Position numbers and translations under genes: made by a program. Source: Reticulascus tulasneorum (lineage: Eukaryota > Ascomycota > Sordariomycetes > Glomerellales > Reticulascaceae). Taken from it: a stretch of DNA of 64,000 nt. The stretch covers positions 1,302,001-1,366,000 of the forward strand of contig LSAX01000012.1 of assembly GCA_001557505.1 (NCBI GenBank), in the 5' to 3' direction. The notes beneath the pieces were generated by a model. The model did no database searches and was not told the origin of the DNA. It saw only the letters and a program-made list of their open reading frames with translations. Within the stretch, counting starts at the first letter, position 1; each line of letters starts with the position of its first letter. Below, one piece after another: positions 1 through 11,188 of the stretch.

Positions 1-18
1 CGCGCACCACGGCATAGT

Positions 19-1395
19 CTACCATGGTCGTTGAGTGCCCCCGCGTCCGATTTCAGAGGGGTGCGGCGGTAGCGGCACATCTAATACTGGTGCCATCGAG
101 CGCGGACGAGCCTCCACTACGTAGCTTACACCGTCGTCGGATGCATACGAAGGTGGTCGTGGCCCGGTCGTTGTCTCCGAATATCTCGAAGACGATTCGC
201 TCTGTGCGGCGTCGGGATTTCGCTGCCAGAACAAACGATCCGGATCGACCCTCTAGAGAACACGACCATAATTAGTTACCGAAATCAGCTTGAGACTCGG
301 AACAACGTACCACACTCTCCCGCCAGAGCCCGTAAGCCGGGGGTTTCAGCTTGTTTGCCTCACTCTCGTTGGCTGTACCTCTCGCTTCTCCTTCTTCCTC
401 CTCCTCATCACGCGCCAGTACTACCCGAATGGGCTCACGAGGAACTGCATAACCACCGGGTCCCATCATGTTGGGCAGCCGTTGTCTGCCATCGTCGTCA
501 GGCCGTGGTCGCACCACCAACATACAGAGGCGTATTAGCCCGTGACAGAAAAATATTGTCGTAAACAGGATAATTAGTATGAGGAGCACAGTAAACTCGC
601 TGTTGTTGATGTTCTTGGTGATGGAAAGGGCAAGATCTAGTATGCGAGTTAGATGTTATACGCACCGGTCCGTGCTTGGTTCCACTTACAAACTGTGAGC
701 AACAATGCTAGGAACATGCCAGATACGAAGCACCGCAAGATCTGAGAGCGGATGCGTCGAGATTTGACCCACGGGAAGCAGAACAGGAAGCGTGTCGGGG
801 TTTCTCTCCTTCTCCTTTCTGCTCCTCTCCGATGTCTCCGGCGACGCCGTCCATCGTTGGCCATGTCGGCCAAGTGCAACTCGGCCGGGTCCGCGCCTTC
901 AAACCTCCTTGTTCTCGTTCGCGAATGAGAACTGTCGGACTGTGCTGCGCGAGCCGGCTCAGCCACGATGGGAAAACGCTCGCCGCGGACTCTCGATAAT
1001 GACGGTCGAGGCTCGGCCGCTCTAGACGTGGTCGGCCGGGCCGTATTGGGTCGCGATGCTGGTCCGTTGGACCCGTTGGTCCACGTCCTTGTCAAGTGCG
1101 GTAAGTGCAGTCGTGTGCCTGGCAGTGTTGGCGACCCCAATGTAAATCGAGGCGTCTTTGGGCTCTCAGACTCGCCATCCTCCACTTCCTGAACCCTGCG
1201 GTTGGCCGATCGTCCCGAAAAGAAACTCGGCATAGGAGGTCGGCTCATAGAAAAGCGCCGTACGCGAGGTTGAGAACGTTCTTCCATCTCTGGCTGTATT
1301 GGTCCTCTAGACGAGACAGCTGAACCATGTTGCTCGACATCCTCGGTATTGGATGATCGTCCTCGACCGAGGAGGTTGCCTCGAATGAAGTCCAT
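19..1395 (-). CDS. Two-helix membrane protein with PPxY motifs (conserved, function unknown)
   Basis: Three exons join in frame: 1395-690, 636-311 and 252-19, giving 421 aa. The introns (53 and 58 nt) have GTAAGT and GTACGT donors and CTAG acceptors. The N-terminal ~215 residues are Ser/Arg/Pro-rich and probably disordered. Two hydrophobic segments follow, at about 222-242 and 250-276. The C-terminal tail carries an acidic stretch and two PPxY motifs (PPAY, PPSY) in well-preserved contexts (KPPAYGLW; RPPSYASDDGVSYVVEA). I recognise the layout from uncharacterised ascomycete proteins but know no function. PPxY motifs in a membrane protein's tail are known ligands of WW domains in Rsp5/Nedd4-type ubiquitin ligases, so an adaptor or substrate role is an inference. 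The first ATG of the frame is at 1395. The stop lies 19 bases from the window edge; a further exon is possible but not needed. Confidence 0.75.
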
Positions 1396-3963
1396 CGTAG
1401 ATAGCTCGGGTGAATCACGATATCCAGTGACGGGAAGCAATGGAATATTATCGACGGACGGGGCCAGGCATGCTTTTGTGTAATCCAGTGAGCCAGAGGG
1501 CGAAGAGACTTGCGCAGGTAAATCGTAATCGCAATTCCAACTGATCTGCCCAGGGTTGGATTCCTATATTTCGCCGAATGCCAGTACCGGTCCACCAAGC
1601 TGCGATCCCAGCACGCCCTCGCCCTTTGTTTTTCGTTCTTAGCCCTCGTCTCGACCAAGAGCACGACTGAAAAATCCTAAGGCACTTGAGCCTCGAGTTT
1701 CGGATCCGAGCGACGACAACGAGTCGATCTTGTTGTGGTCTCCCAGACCGGTCCACCAATTCCAAATATCCTCGCAATGTGCCCGCGTTTGACGAGGTAG
1801 GGATGCAATAAAGGGCGATAGATTGAATGCCAACCAGGGACTCAAACGTTTCGTAGAAAGGGATATAGGGATGAACGACAGAATGATATCGGAAACGCAA
1901 CGAACGTGGGCCAATTGATTCGGCTCCCAGAGCCTACTTATGAGAAAGCCACACACAAAAGGAGAGTCTCGGCAGGGTTGTACTTCCGCTGCTTCGTGGT
2001 AGAAGGAGTGTTGTATGGGATTGCGACCATCAGCAACGACGACAGGAAAGGAAGAGAGAGAATCAGTTTCTGTCGGTCTACCGGTCGATTGGATGCAAAC
2101 ATGAGGGGGATATGAAAGAGTGATTCGACGAGATACGCAGGGAGCGCTGGTTCCCCCCTACCTGAATGATCACACAGACACCAGTCTCACCTGGTTGCTC
2201 TGGGGCAAGCAGAAACAAAGGTGTGATGGTGTGGCGGTCTTCTGTGTCGGGGAGAGGCCATTGCATCCAGACCTTGACAGGTTCGTCCACTCAGGGCGAG
2301 GCATGAGAGCAGGGATTGAAAGGTTGGGGGGAACCGGTTGGATTCAACCTCATTAGCTGTCTTCTCTGACAAGTCGAGGTGTTGCATGATGGAAAGGGGT
2401 ACAGCCAATGACCCCGGAGACAAGGGTATGTTCCACATCGAGTGGCGCACAATTATCGCAGCGTCAGGTTAGGTGGTAGGCTCGCCGCCTTTAGCTCACC
2501 TCGTCCGAAAGGCACGGGCGACCGCATTGTTTCTGATGCCTGGGGCTAGGTTTGGTTTGTGCGAATAGCAGCCGCCCAACGACTCGGCTTGGCACAAGAG
2601 TCGATCCCAGGGCTGACAGGTCACATTCAATCCTTCCAGTTCGCGTATTATATCTGTACATATATCTTCTACAACAATCCTCGGAAACCAAACAAAACTA
2701 TCTGGTGCAAACATCCTACACAATTCTGTAGCTTGTTGTGCATTCGCACATTACTTACGTGCGACAGCCTCCATCTATCAATCGGATGAGTTGTCTGCAC
2801 TTCTGCAACCGCCCGACTGTCTTTTTGTTTAAAGCGGCGGCACGGCCAGCGCCCGTGACGCGCCTAGCCTGTGTTTCGGATTGTAGGAGGCGCTAGCCCG
2901 CTTCTGGCTCTTGGTGTCAAGTTCCCGGAAGCGTGGACGGCTGCAGTGCCAAATGTGCTCCAAGATTGTACATGGCAAGTAGTAAGTAGTTCCCGCCGTG
3001 CTGTGTGGGTGTAGTAGGCTCGCGCGCGCACGACACACTGAGGAACGGCACAGACATAATTTATTTAAAGGCAGCCTCTGTGAAGTCGCCTTGCGATTGA
3101 AGTATGAAATGGCTTGGGCCTCGGATGAAGTTGTAATGTACGACGCGAGGCCCCTATCTCTCCTTCTGTGACCATAACAGCCAACAGCGTAGTATGCATG
3201 TTTCGAGAACGAAGAGGCATCAACTTCGTATCCTACAACCACAGCAGACTACTACATACACTCAGTCGCGTTCCTGAGAACCCGAGCCCTAGAGTACACG
3301 CTGCATCTCAAAGTCTCCGACATCACTCCGCTTCGTCCCATCCTGGACGTGTGTTATCATTGTCCAGACTCGGACATATCGCACAGAAGATCGTTGCGAT
3401 TTTCCCAGAACGGCAGAAACGTGCAATACCAACCCAAGCATCAAGACTCTAGACTCGCAAGCATTGCTTCTGTAAACTTTCACTAGATGGTCACATTTAG
3501 AGCGTTTCACCGAGAATCTAGGGTATCAATTTTCGCCAGGCCATCTGACTTCCGATACTTCGTGTCTCCGTAGTCCTCATGATTCAGTCGAAGAGCTTGC
3601 TACGTTCAATCAGGAATCCGCGAGTGCCTCTTCCCTATTCAGCCCTCTCGTAATTCTCCGTAGTGCCCGTGCGCAGTAAGGTCGACTAGAGACACTAACT
3701 GTGACTCGGAGCCAAGCTCGGTAGAATACGCCCGGCCAAAGCATTGGATTCGCTTTACCAGCTCAAAGCACTCATCTGACGCCGTCAACCCCGAGGCGAC
3801 ATTGATGCCAGTCCGCCGACTCCGAGCCCAAGCTGGCTATAGGCATGCGTGATGACAAGATCGATAGACTTGGGCGATTGGTACCGATGCGAACCGTAAT
3901 AAGATTCCGTGCTAGCTCAGTACAATGATGATGCCCATCGCCAATATTGGAATCAGGTGGCCA
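1396..3963. other. Intergenic region, no gene recognised
   Basis: This 2.6 kb lies between the starts/ends of two minus-strand genes. Open frames occur on both strands (for example around 1448-1900 and 2829-3242) but none has recognisable composition, motifs or splice structure. It should contain the promoter and 5' leader of the PPxY membrane protein and the 3' leader of the WD40 gene. I see no tRNA, rRNA or repeat family in it. Confidence 0.5.
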
Positions 3964-5200
3964 TCACCGAAGCTCTCCCAAAAGCATGGTCCGGTCAGAC
4001 GAGGCTGATAAAACTACAACGAACTGGTCAGCATCCATCCCCGACTCGTCTAACATCCTACCCCAGGAAGACTTACTAATAGGCTCTTTGTCTGGCGCAA
4101 ACTCTGCACAGTTGACCGTGCCTTTATGGCCAGGGAGCTTGTACATCAATTTGCCCGTGTCACTGGACCAGATTGTGACGGTGCCATCTCCCGAGCCAGC
4201 AGCAATCTTCTTGCCTTCTGAGTCCCAACTAGCTCGTATAAGGTTCTTCTCCAAGCCCATAGATGCGCCGTCGAACGTCCGAATGTGCCGTTCAGTTGGG
4301 GCAAAAGGTCGAACGTCCCACGTGCGAGCTGTTGAGTCCATCGCGTACGAGAGAAGAGACTGAGAGTCCGGAGATACTCTCAAGGAAGTGATTGTGTCTC
4401 GATGCCCCAGCATACTGTAAACCATGGCCTTCTTGCGCATGTCCCAGACTCGAATGTCGTTGTCGATCCCGCCAGAGTATATCTCATTGCCAGCTTCTGA
4501 TATCGCAACGGCCGTGACCGGGAACTCAGTCTGAATGTAATCAACAGCGTTCTTTGTCCGTGGATCCCAAATGCCTATTGTTCCATCATCGCTGCCACTG
4601 ATGAGGAGCTCTTCTCCACGCTTGCTGATGTCCATTGTGTTGACTATCTCTTCATGGCCAACATATCGTCGTATTCTAGTGCCATTGTCGAGATCCCAGC
4701 TTGCCAAATGCATATCTGCAGAAGCAGAAAATAGGATCCTCGAGTCCCTCGACCATTGGATATCAAGCACTGCCCCACGATGCCCATTGAGAATGCCGTA
4801 GTTCTCGCAATCGCCGTACGTTCTCCACAACACTATGACAGGGTCAGCTCCCGGTGTTTCGAACCTACCAAAGGAATAAACTTACAAATACTTCTGTCCA
4901 TGGACCCAGATGCAATGAAGTTTCCTGTGGGGTCAAATTTCGCAGTAAATATTTCCCCCGAATGCCCAGAGAGTTCCATCACAGGAGCTTGCAGTCCGCT
5001 TGTTCGTGGGGCCTGCATTCGCGTCAGAAACATGATGTCCGCCACGAAGCAATGAGACTCACCATCTGAACAAGTGCGCCGCTCTTGCCAGTGGCATTCA
5101 GCCTAGCTAGGGCTCCATTTGACGATCCTAGATTTGGCCGCTTCACGATGAGCTGCCCTGAGCCCGGGTCGTCGGACGCGGGTCTCTTTTCTGACGACAT
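3964..5200 (-). CDS. U5 snRNP 40 kDa WD40 protein (SNRNP40/Spf38/Cwf17 type)
   Basis: Four exons (5200-5063, 5012-4886, 4832-4077, 4013-3964) join in frame to 356 aa; introns of 50-63 nt have GTGAGT or GTAAGT donors. A short N-terminal tail (residues 1-60, SSEKRPASD...KRPNLGSS) is followed by seven WD40 repeats. Visible repeat cores include LSGHSGEIF, LNGHRGAVLDIQW, YVGHEEIVNTMD, ISGSDDGTIGIWD, SGGIDNDIRVWDMR, MLGHRDTITSLRVSPDS and LPGHKGTVNCAEFAPD. This order and wording are those of the Prp8-binding U5 snRNP 40 kDa subunit, which acts in the spliceosome in the nucleus. The last repeat, SASSDRTMLLGEL, lies partly in the 50-nt final exon. The start is the first ATG after an upstream in-frame region; it shares a 401-bp intergenic promoter with the divergent Bet3 gene. 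Confidence 0.92.
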
Positions 5201-5601
5201 TATAGCCCGATTTTCCCTATGGAGGCTCGCTGTCAAGTAAAAGAATTAGTCTTGTCGCAGGAAACAACGCTCGCGTCAAGTTGCAGCGGCATCAAGTAAT
5301 GAAGAAGAATTTCCAGCAGCCATTCTTCATTGGTTGAGATTTCTCAGTCATCGGGATCCGGAGCCTATTTGTCCCGTGAATAGGTATGGAACCACCTCGC
5401 TATATTCACCCTGCCAAGCCAAATCTGCACCCCCCTAAGGTACCTAACATTTATTGCATCCCACCACCTCTTGATATAACATCGACCTAACAACCAGGCG
5501 GTGATTTCCGTGTCGCCAACCACCAAATTACAAGACGGCCACTTGAACGCTGAAATATCCTGGCGCATTCGGCTCTAGTCGAGTCCTCACCGTTTTGAAG
5601 C
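5201..5601. promoter_or_regulatory. Shared divergent promoter (snRNP WD40 gene / Bet3)
   Basis: The start codons of two housekeeping genes face away from each other across 401 bp, so both promoters must lie here. No clear TATA box is visible. The sequence CCTAAGGTACCTA at 5434-5446 belongs to a motif that recurs in other intergenic regions of this window. Co-regulation of the pair is an inference from the arrangement only. Confidence 0.5.
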
Positions 5602-6341
5602 ATGGCGGCGAATAAGGCTAGCCGACTGGGCGAAGAGTGCGTCTCATACCCCTCTACTTAGTTGAATTTGAGCTGACGGCGTAGTAGGATTTGGAAGTAA
5701 GTCGGACAACACGCGGCGAATCCGGATAGCCTTTGACTTTACTCCTCCAGAACCCGAATCGATAAGGTCAATGCAGAGCTTGTAACTCTCACATACGGAA
5801 CCATCGTGGCACAACTTTGCAAGGATTACGACGGGGACTATGTTGAGGTCAACAAGCAACTTGATAAGATGGGTTACAATATTGGGCTTCGGCTGATTGA
5901 AGATTACCTCGCGAAATCAAACACCATGAAAAGGTGCTCGAACTTTCGAGAGACGGCTGATATGATTTCAAGGGTACGTTTGTGGCATCATTTGGTGGAG
6001 AATCCACTGTTAACCTTATCGCCTGTTAGGTCGGCTTCAAAATCTTTCTCAATATTACACCGCAAGTGACAAATTGGACGAGTGACAGCAAACAATTCTC
6101 GTTAGTGTTTGACGAAAATCCGCTTGCTGACTTCGTTGAGTTGCCGGATGATGGCCGAGCTCAGGATGAGCTTTGGTATTCTAACATATTCTGTGGTGTA
6201 CTACGTGGAGCTTTGGAGATGGTCCAGATGCAAGTGGAAGCGCATTTCATTAGTGACATTCTCAAAGGCAACGATACGACAGAGATGAGGATATCGCTCA
6301 TAAGATACATCGACGATGAGCTTCCGCCAGAGGATGATTGA
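5602..6341 (+). CDS. BET3: TRAPP complex subunit Bet3 (TRAPPC3)
   Basis: Bet3 is the core subunit of the TRAPP tethering complex and of the Ypt1/Rab1 exchange factor at the Golgi. Four exons, 5602-5636, 5688-5696, 5751-5973 and 6030-6341, join in frame to 192 aa. Exon 2 is a 9-nt micro-exon that, with flanking bases, supplies E-I-W-K in the family signature ASRLGEEIWKTRIDKVNAEL. The rest follows the family closely: LTYGTIVAQLCKDY, MGYNIGLRLIEDYLAKS, a Cys at about residue 77 in MKRCSNFRETAD (the family's acylated Cys lies here), and YSNIFCGVLRGALEMVQM near the C-terminus. Length is normal. Donors are GTGCGT, GTAAGT and GTACGT; intron 1 has a clear GCTGAC branch site. The micro-exon model is the only one I found that restores the conserved N-terminus. 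Confidence 0.93.
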
Positions 6342-7749
6342 GACGCGAGCGTCTCCAGGGTTCAGAGGGGATATTCGCAACCCCGCAAACCAAGCAGTGC
6401 GGCCAAGCGCATGGGACTTCACTGTGTGTGTAGTATGTATGGTCGTTTCCAAGCAAAACGCCTCTCGTCTCAGCTCAAGAACCATTCGCCGCTTAGCACA
6501 ACTCATGTGGGAGTGACTGCATATGGGGGACCCTACCAGCATCCCTCAGAAGGTCTGGCTGTTGATTTGATTCGAGCTACGAGCCCGGTGCGGGACTGCC
6601 GCTCAGGGACGACGAGTTAAAGAGGTCTAACAGAAGCAACTGTGCGAGAGGCGATATAGGAAGAGACAAATTCTCGATCGTTGTAAAGATCTAATGCCAA
6701 ATCAAGTCGAGCACCGTTATTATCTCGGCTAGGAATTCCTGGGTTTGGCAAATCTCGAACAAGACTACTCTGAATTGTGTCCCTCGAAAAGTCTATTGAC
6801 ACGTTGCCGTATTGTTCTGCAGACTCCAAGTTAACCAGATTCGGGCTCGAAATATGTGGTATCGAGCTGCATTGGAGGCTGCTGCTTGTGAATCCAACTA
6901 AGTAATACAGCATCCACGTCTGCTGGTGCACGGCAAGATAAGACATTTGATAGACAATAGGCACGATTACCGCTCTCACCCGGCTTCTGTCTAGATGTTT
7001 CTGGATTGGGGAGGAATGGGATAGAGAGCCATGTCAGGTAAATGGAGAGACTGGCGCTATTAGTTCGGCGATCGCGGCTGATGAGTGATCTCTCCGACAA
7101 CTTCTAGCTGCAGCCTTATCGCTGTGCAAGGCTACTCTTTTTTTTTTTTTTTTTTTTTTTTTAAAAATTCACGGGTGCGAATGTCACACTCCAAGTTATT
7201 AGTCGCTAAGTGCCCTTCTCTTCCCTTGGTGGGATTGAGCATGCATGCATGCAAAGAAAGCTGCAGGCACAATTTTGATCTCCACAAAGCTGCTTGATGT
7301 GCGTTCTGCGTTCAGCATGTACCAGGTTCTAGAGCCCCCTTGAAAACCGAGCTGTCTGAAGATTATAAGATCGTCAACTCTTCCACACCCACTACACTTT
7401 GATTGGAATGGTGAGGCCCAAAAAAAAAACCCCCATCGAACGAGGCAAGTCATTCTAGTCTCGGTGGAGTCATAGTAAGGCGTCCCCAATGAGTGTCTGC
7501 AATCGTAGATGCCTAGATGATGTAACCACCACATATAGAATCTCAGATTAAGGTACTTGCAGAAGTGGAATATCCTCTCGGAGGGTGAGGCACAGCTTCA
7601 CAGCCCACTTTCGGTACTCCAGTCTACCTGCCTAGGATTAAAGAGTTCTTTGATGGGGCCTGGCCCCCCGCCCCCGCACCGTCTCTTCGGGGGCTACTAC
7701 AGTGGTCATAGGGACCTGAGCCTCCTGAAAACAGTACTGTAATCCCGTT
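6342..7749. other. Intergenic region with a 25-T run
   Basis: No gene recognised. The stretch holds the 3' leader of Bet3 and a homopolymer of 25 T at 7138-7162. Open frames on the minus strand (6617-6979, 6831-7100, 7199-7534) overlap one another and have no recognisable content, so I do not call them. Confidence 0.45.
7138..7162. repeat. Poly-T homopolymer (25 T)
   Basis: Twenty-five consecutive T residues followed by AAAAA. It lies between genes and may mark the poly-A end of an old minus-strand insertion, but no element or target duplication is visible around it. A simple slippage tract is as likely. Confidence 0.8.
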
Positions 7750-8565
7750 CTTGAGGTACCGCCAAGTCCGACCACCCCCATCGCACCGGTCGTTCGTCTC
7801 TGCCTCAGGCACCCCTGCTACACTGTTCTCAGAAATTCTCTCCCCATTCTGAATTGTACCCGTGCCCCGTCGCCTCCCAGCTTCTCCCAACTCATGCTCC
7901 CAGTCTCCAGACTCCCCAATCCGCCCAAGCGTCCAGACGAAAATTGGGAAAATCCCAACCCCATCCTTTCCACTCTCCAACTCTTCCTCTCTTCATCGCC
8001 TCGCTCGCCATCTACTACTCTCGACCGCCCCGCCTCCTCTGGTGCCTGTGTGCCTTTCTGAATGTCCTTGTCCTGATCTTCCATCAATTCTTCTTTTGAT
8101 GTTTCCATCTCCGCCACCAGGACAATTGTCGATTTCGCCTTATCGGCCCAGCGTTGTGGGAGAGGAAGACTGTAGGATCGACGACGCCAGAAGAGGAGAC
8201 CGAGCCGCTCTCTTCCCACTTTCCACGCCCATCCCAGACCGTGGTCCAAACCCCGTCTCCCCTCGACAGCCTCGGGAGCTGCTGTTGTAATTGCAACGAG
8301 AAGGACATCATTTGAACTTGATTCTCGCAACCCCGATTCGGAGTTTCTTGTGGCATTGATCGAAAGCCTCCCCCCCCCCTTATACGCCTACGCCTGCCTT
8401 GTCGGCTTTTAGCGCTCCGCGTCCCACGCACCCCGTCGGTGGGCTGACCAAGAAATCTTTTGAGAACCGCGACTCATCCGACACTTCCACGCCCCCCTTC
8501 TATATCAACCGCATCGCCCTCTTCACATCCTGTTGGGCAGACTATCGTCTGCAACGCGCTAGAAT
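7750..8565 (+). promoter_or_regulatory. CT-rich promoter and 5' leader of the SomA-like gene
   Basis: About 800 bp of strongly pyrimidine-rich top strand, with runs such as CCCCCCCCCC near 8370, directly precedes the start codon. Long CT-rich leaders are usual for highly regulated fungal transcription-factor genes. The strong strand bias also explains the long open frame on the opposite strand at 7818-8330, which I do not regard as a gene. Confidence 0.5.
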
Positions 8566-11188
8566 ATGAACGCAAACGTGAATATGGCAAACATGAACAT
8601 GGGAGGCCCTGTTGGTGCCCCTATGGGAGTCATGAATAATGGCGCACTCGCGCCTCAAGCCGGCGGTCCGCGACAGATGCAACCCCCTCCAGAAAACCAG
8701 CGGACACTCCTAAACACCTATATTTATGAGTACTTCATTCGAAACAATATGTACGAATGCGCGCGTTCGATGCTCACTAGCGACCAGCCACCAAATGTCG
8801 TCAAGGATGGGTCTATGCGCCGCCGAGACGAGAATGGCAACCTACTTGGAAACGGTCTAGGCGATGATCCCATGGACACCGACTCCAAGGATGACATGGA
8901 TGCAAAGCTTCCCGATGACCTTCCGGCCCCGAAACTCCCCATGCCTGCCTCCGAGACTTCGTTCCTTTATGAATGGTTCTGCCTGTTCTGGGATATCTTC
9001 AACGCACAACGTGTCAAGGGTGGCAATGGTCCTGTCACCCAATACGTCAGCCATACACAAGTAAGAACTCTCCGATCAAGACACTTGATACATATCGGCT
9101 AACCCATTAAATAGCAACAATCCCGCATGAGACAGAATCAACAGCAGGAGCTTCTGCGTCAGATGCGTCCGGATATGGCGGCGCAACAACATTACCAGGC
9201 CCAAATGATGCGCAACATGCAGAACGGCAATATGGCCATGAACATGAAGCAAGGCAACTTGGCACGGACAGCAATGGCAAACAACCAGAATAAGTGCGCT
9301 CATGTGGATCCCCCCTCACTACGTGAACAATTGATTAACAGTGATAAAATTAGCCCACAAGCTATGCAGATGCTCCAGCAGGCAAAGCAGAACCAGATGC
9401 AGCGAGATCCTTCGGATATGGATGGCAACCGACCACGGCCGTCTTCGCCGGGCTCTACCGACAATGCTCCATCGCCATCAAAGAGGCCTCGCCTTGACGG
9501 CGCTCCATTCAACCCAAATCAACCTGGAATGATGCCGAACGGGAGACCAGCACAGGGCATGCCAGGCCAGCAGGTGGGAACCAGCCCTAATGCAGCTCAA
9601 GCCCAACAAATGCTACTCACCAACGGCATAAACCCGGCATCGCTGACGGCTCAGCAGTTCAACACCTTTTCAAACCAACCACCTGCTGTGCAAGCAAAGT
9701 CTATCGCCACATATGCAGCCAACCTCCAACAGCATCACGGCAACCAAATGCCGAATAAGCCAATGCCGAACGCTGCTGGCCCTCAAGGGCAGGGATCGCC
9801 GATGATACAGCAGGGCCCTGACGGCGCCGCGTTGAATGCGTACTACAACGCTGGCGAAATGGGAGGTCCTGGTGGCATGCGGCCTGGACCAGGCGGTGCC
9901 CCAGCTGGCGGTGGAAGTAACCACGCTCTGCAAGACTACCAAATGCAGCTAATGCTTCTCGAGCAACAGAACAAGAAAAGACTCATGATGGCTCGACAAG
10001 AACAGGACAACATGGGCGGGATCCCTAGAGACCCACCCGGCCCTGGAGGTCCAGGGGGCCAGCCAGGTCAGCCAGGTCCTAATGGACAGCAATTCCCAGA
10101 TACCTCACCCCAAGGTGTTCGTGCAGGTGCTTCCCCGAACCCAACCGAGCAAATGAAGCGCGGTACACCGCAAATGAACAATGCAGGTATCCCGTCTCCA
10201 CTTCCAGAGGGTCAAAACCGCGGCTCTCCTAACCCGATGAACTTTATGGGTCATCAAATGGATCCCGCCATGGCACCAAACTTCTTCAAGGGGATGAACA
10301 CTATGGAGGGCAATATGGTGCCGAATCCACAGATGAACGGCATGCGGCCGCCGAGCTCGCATCCAGGCCAACCATTTAACGGACAGATGAATCCTCAGCA
10401 GATGATGGCCGCAAGACAACAGCAACAACAGCAAGCTGCCCAGGGTAATGCGCCAGTCCAGTGGCAGCAGGGCGGCCCCAATGGCAACCCCATGGCTCCC
10501 CAAGGTCCTCAAGGTCAAGTTCAGGGAACGCCGCAACAGCGATCCATGCCTCCACCATCCGCCCCGGCCGGAGCAAACGCTAACAGGACGAATACCTCTT
10601 CCCCTCAACAAGCCACAGCTGCCCCGCCTACGCCTTCGCAGTCTAACAAGGCTGCACCGAAGAAGAAGGACACCAAGGGTGCCAAGAGCAAGGTAAGCTC
10701 TCCTATGAATCCTCCTCAGAACGCTGTAACTAACAAGTCTCAAATAGGGTGCCGCCACGAAAAAGTCAAATCCCAATCTCAATGCTGGAACCACACCTGC
10801 AGCTGAAGCCGCCCAGGACTCTGAGCCGCCTGCACCTGCAACGCCCATCACCCCAGTCAACCCGACCGGCTTTAAGCCTGGGCAAAACGCCGGTGCAGCC
10901 AACGTACCCAATGGTCAGCCTACTGCAGCTCCTGCACCCGCACCCGCAGCTCCCATCCCTCCGCAAGCTCATCCTGACCCAACCCAAAATGGCTCCTTCG
11001 GTATGGACAATTCCGGTGGCATGGCTGATTTTGGACCCATGGACTTCGCCCCGCTCACATCCGGCGACGTACTCAACGACTTCGACTTTGACTCCTTCCT
11101 CCACGATAATGATGGCGACAACCAAGCCTTCGACTTCAACGCTGGCTCTTTCACTATGGAGGGAGCCGGTGAAATTGGAGCGGACTGA
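8566..11188 (+). CDS. somA: LisH-domain transcriptional regulator, Som1/SomA (Flo8-like)
   Basis: Three exons, 8566-9060, 9115-10692 and 10748-11188, join in frame to 837 aa; donors are GTAAGA and GTAAGC, acceptors ATAG. A Met/Asn/Gly-rich start is followed by a LisH dimerisation motif at about residues 47-79 (NQRTLLNTYIYEYFIRNNMYEC has the pattern). The conserved SETSFLYEWFCLFWDIFNAQR block comes next, then a ~550-residue Gln/Met/Asn/Pro-rich region. A lysine-rich patch (KKKDTKGAKSK) is followed by a Pro/Ala-rich part and the acidic, aromatic C-terminus NDFDFDSFLHDNDG...FDFN. This order is that of Som1/SomA, the filamentous-fungal relative of yeast Flo8, a cAMP/PKA-pathway nuclear regulator of adhesion, conidiation and virulence-related development. 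Function is by family; binding partners such as PtaB/Ldb1-type proteins are not in this window. Confidence 0.88.

Noticed and set aside
7818..8330. Minus-strand open frame of 170 codons opposite the SomA leader
   Set aside because: It mirrors the extreme CT-richness of the top strand (hence Gly/Glu/Arg-rich translation) and has no recognisable family.
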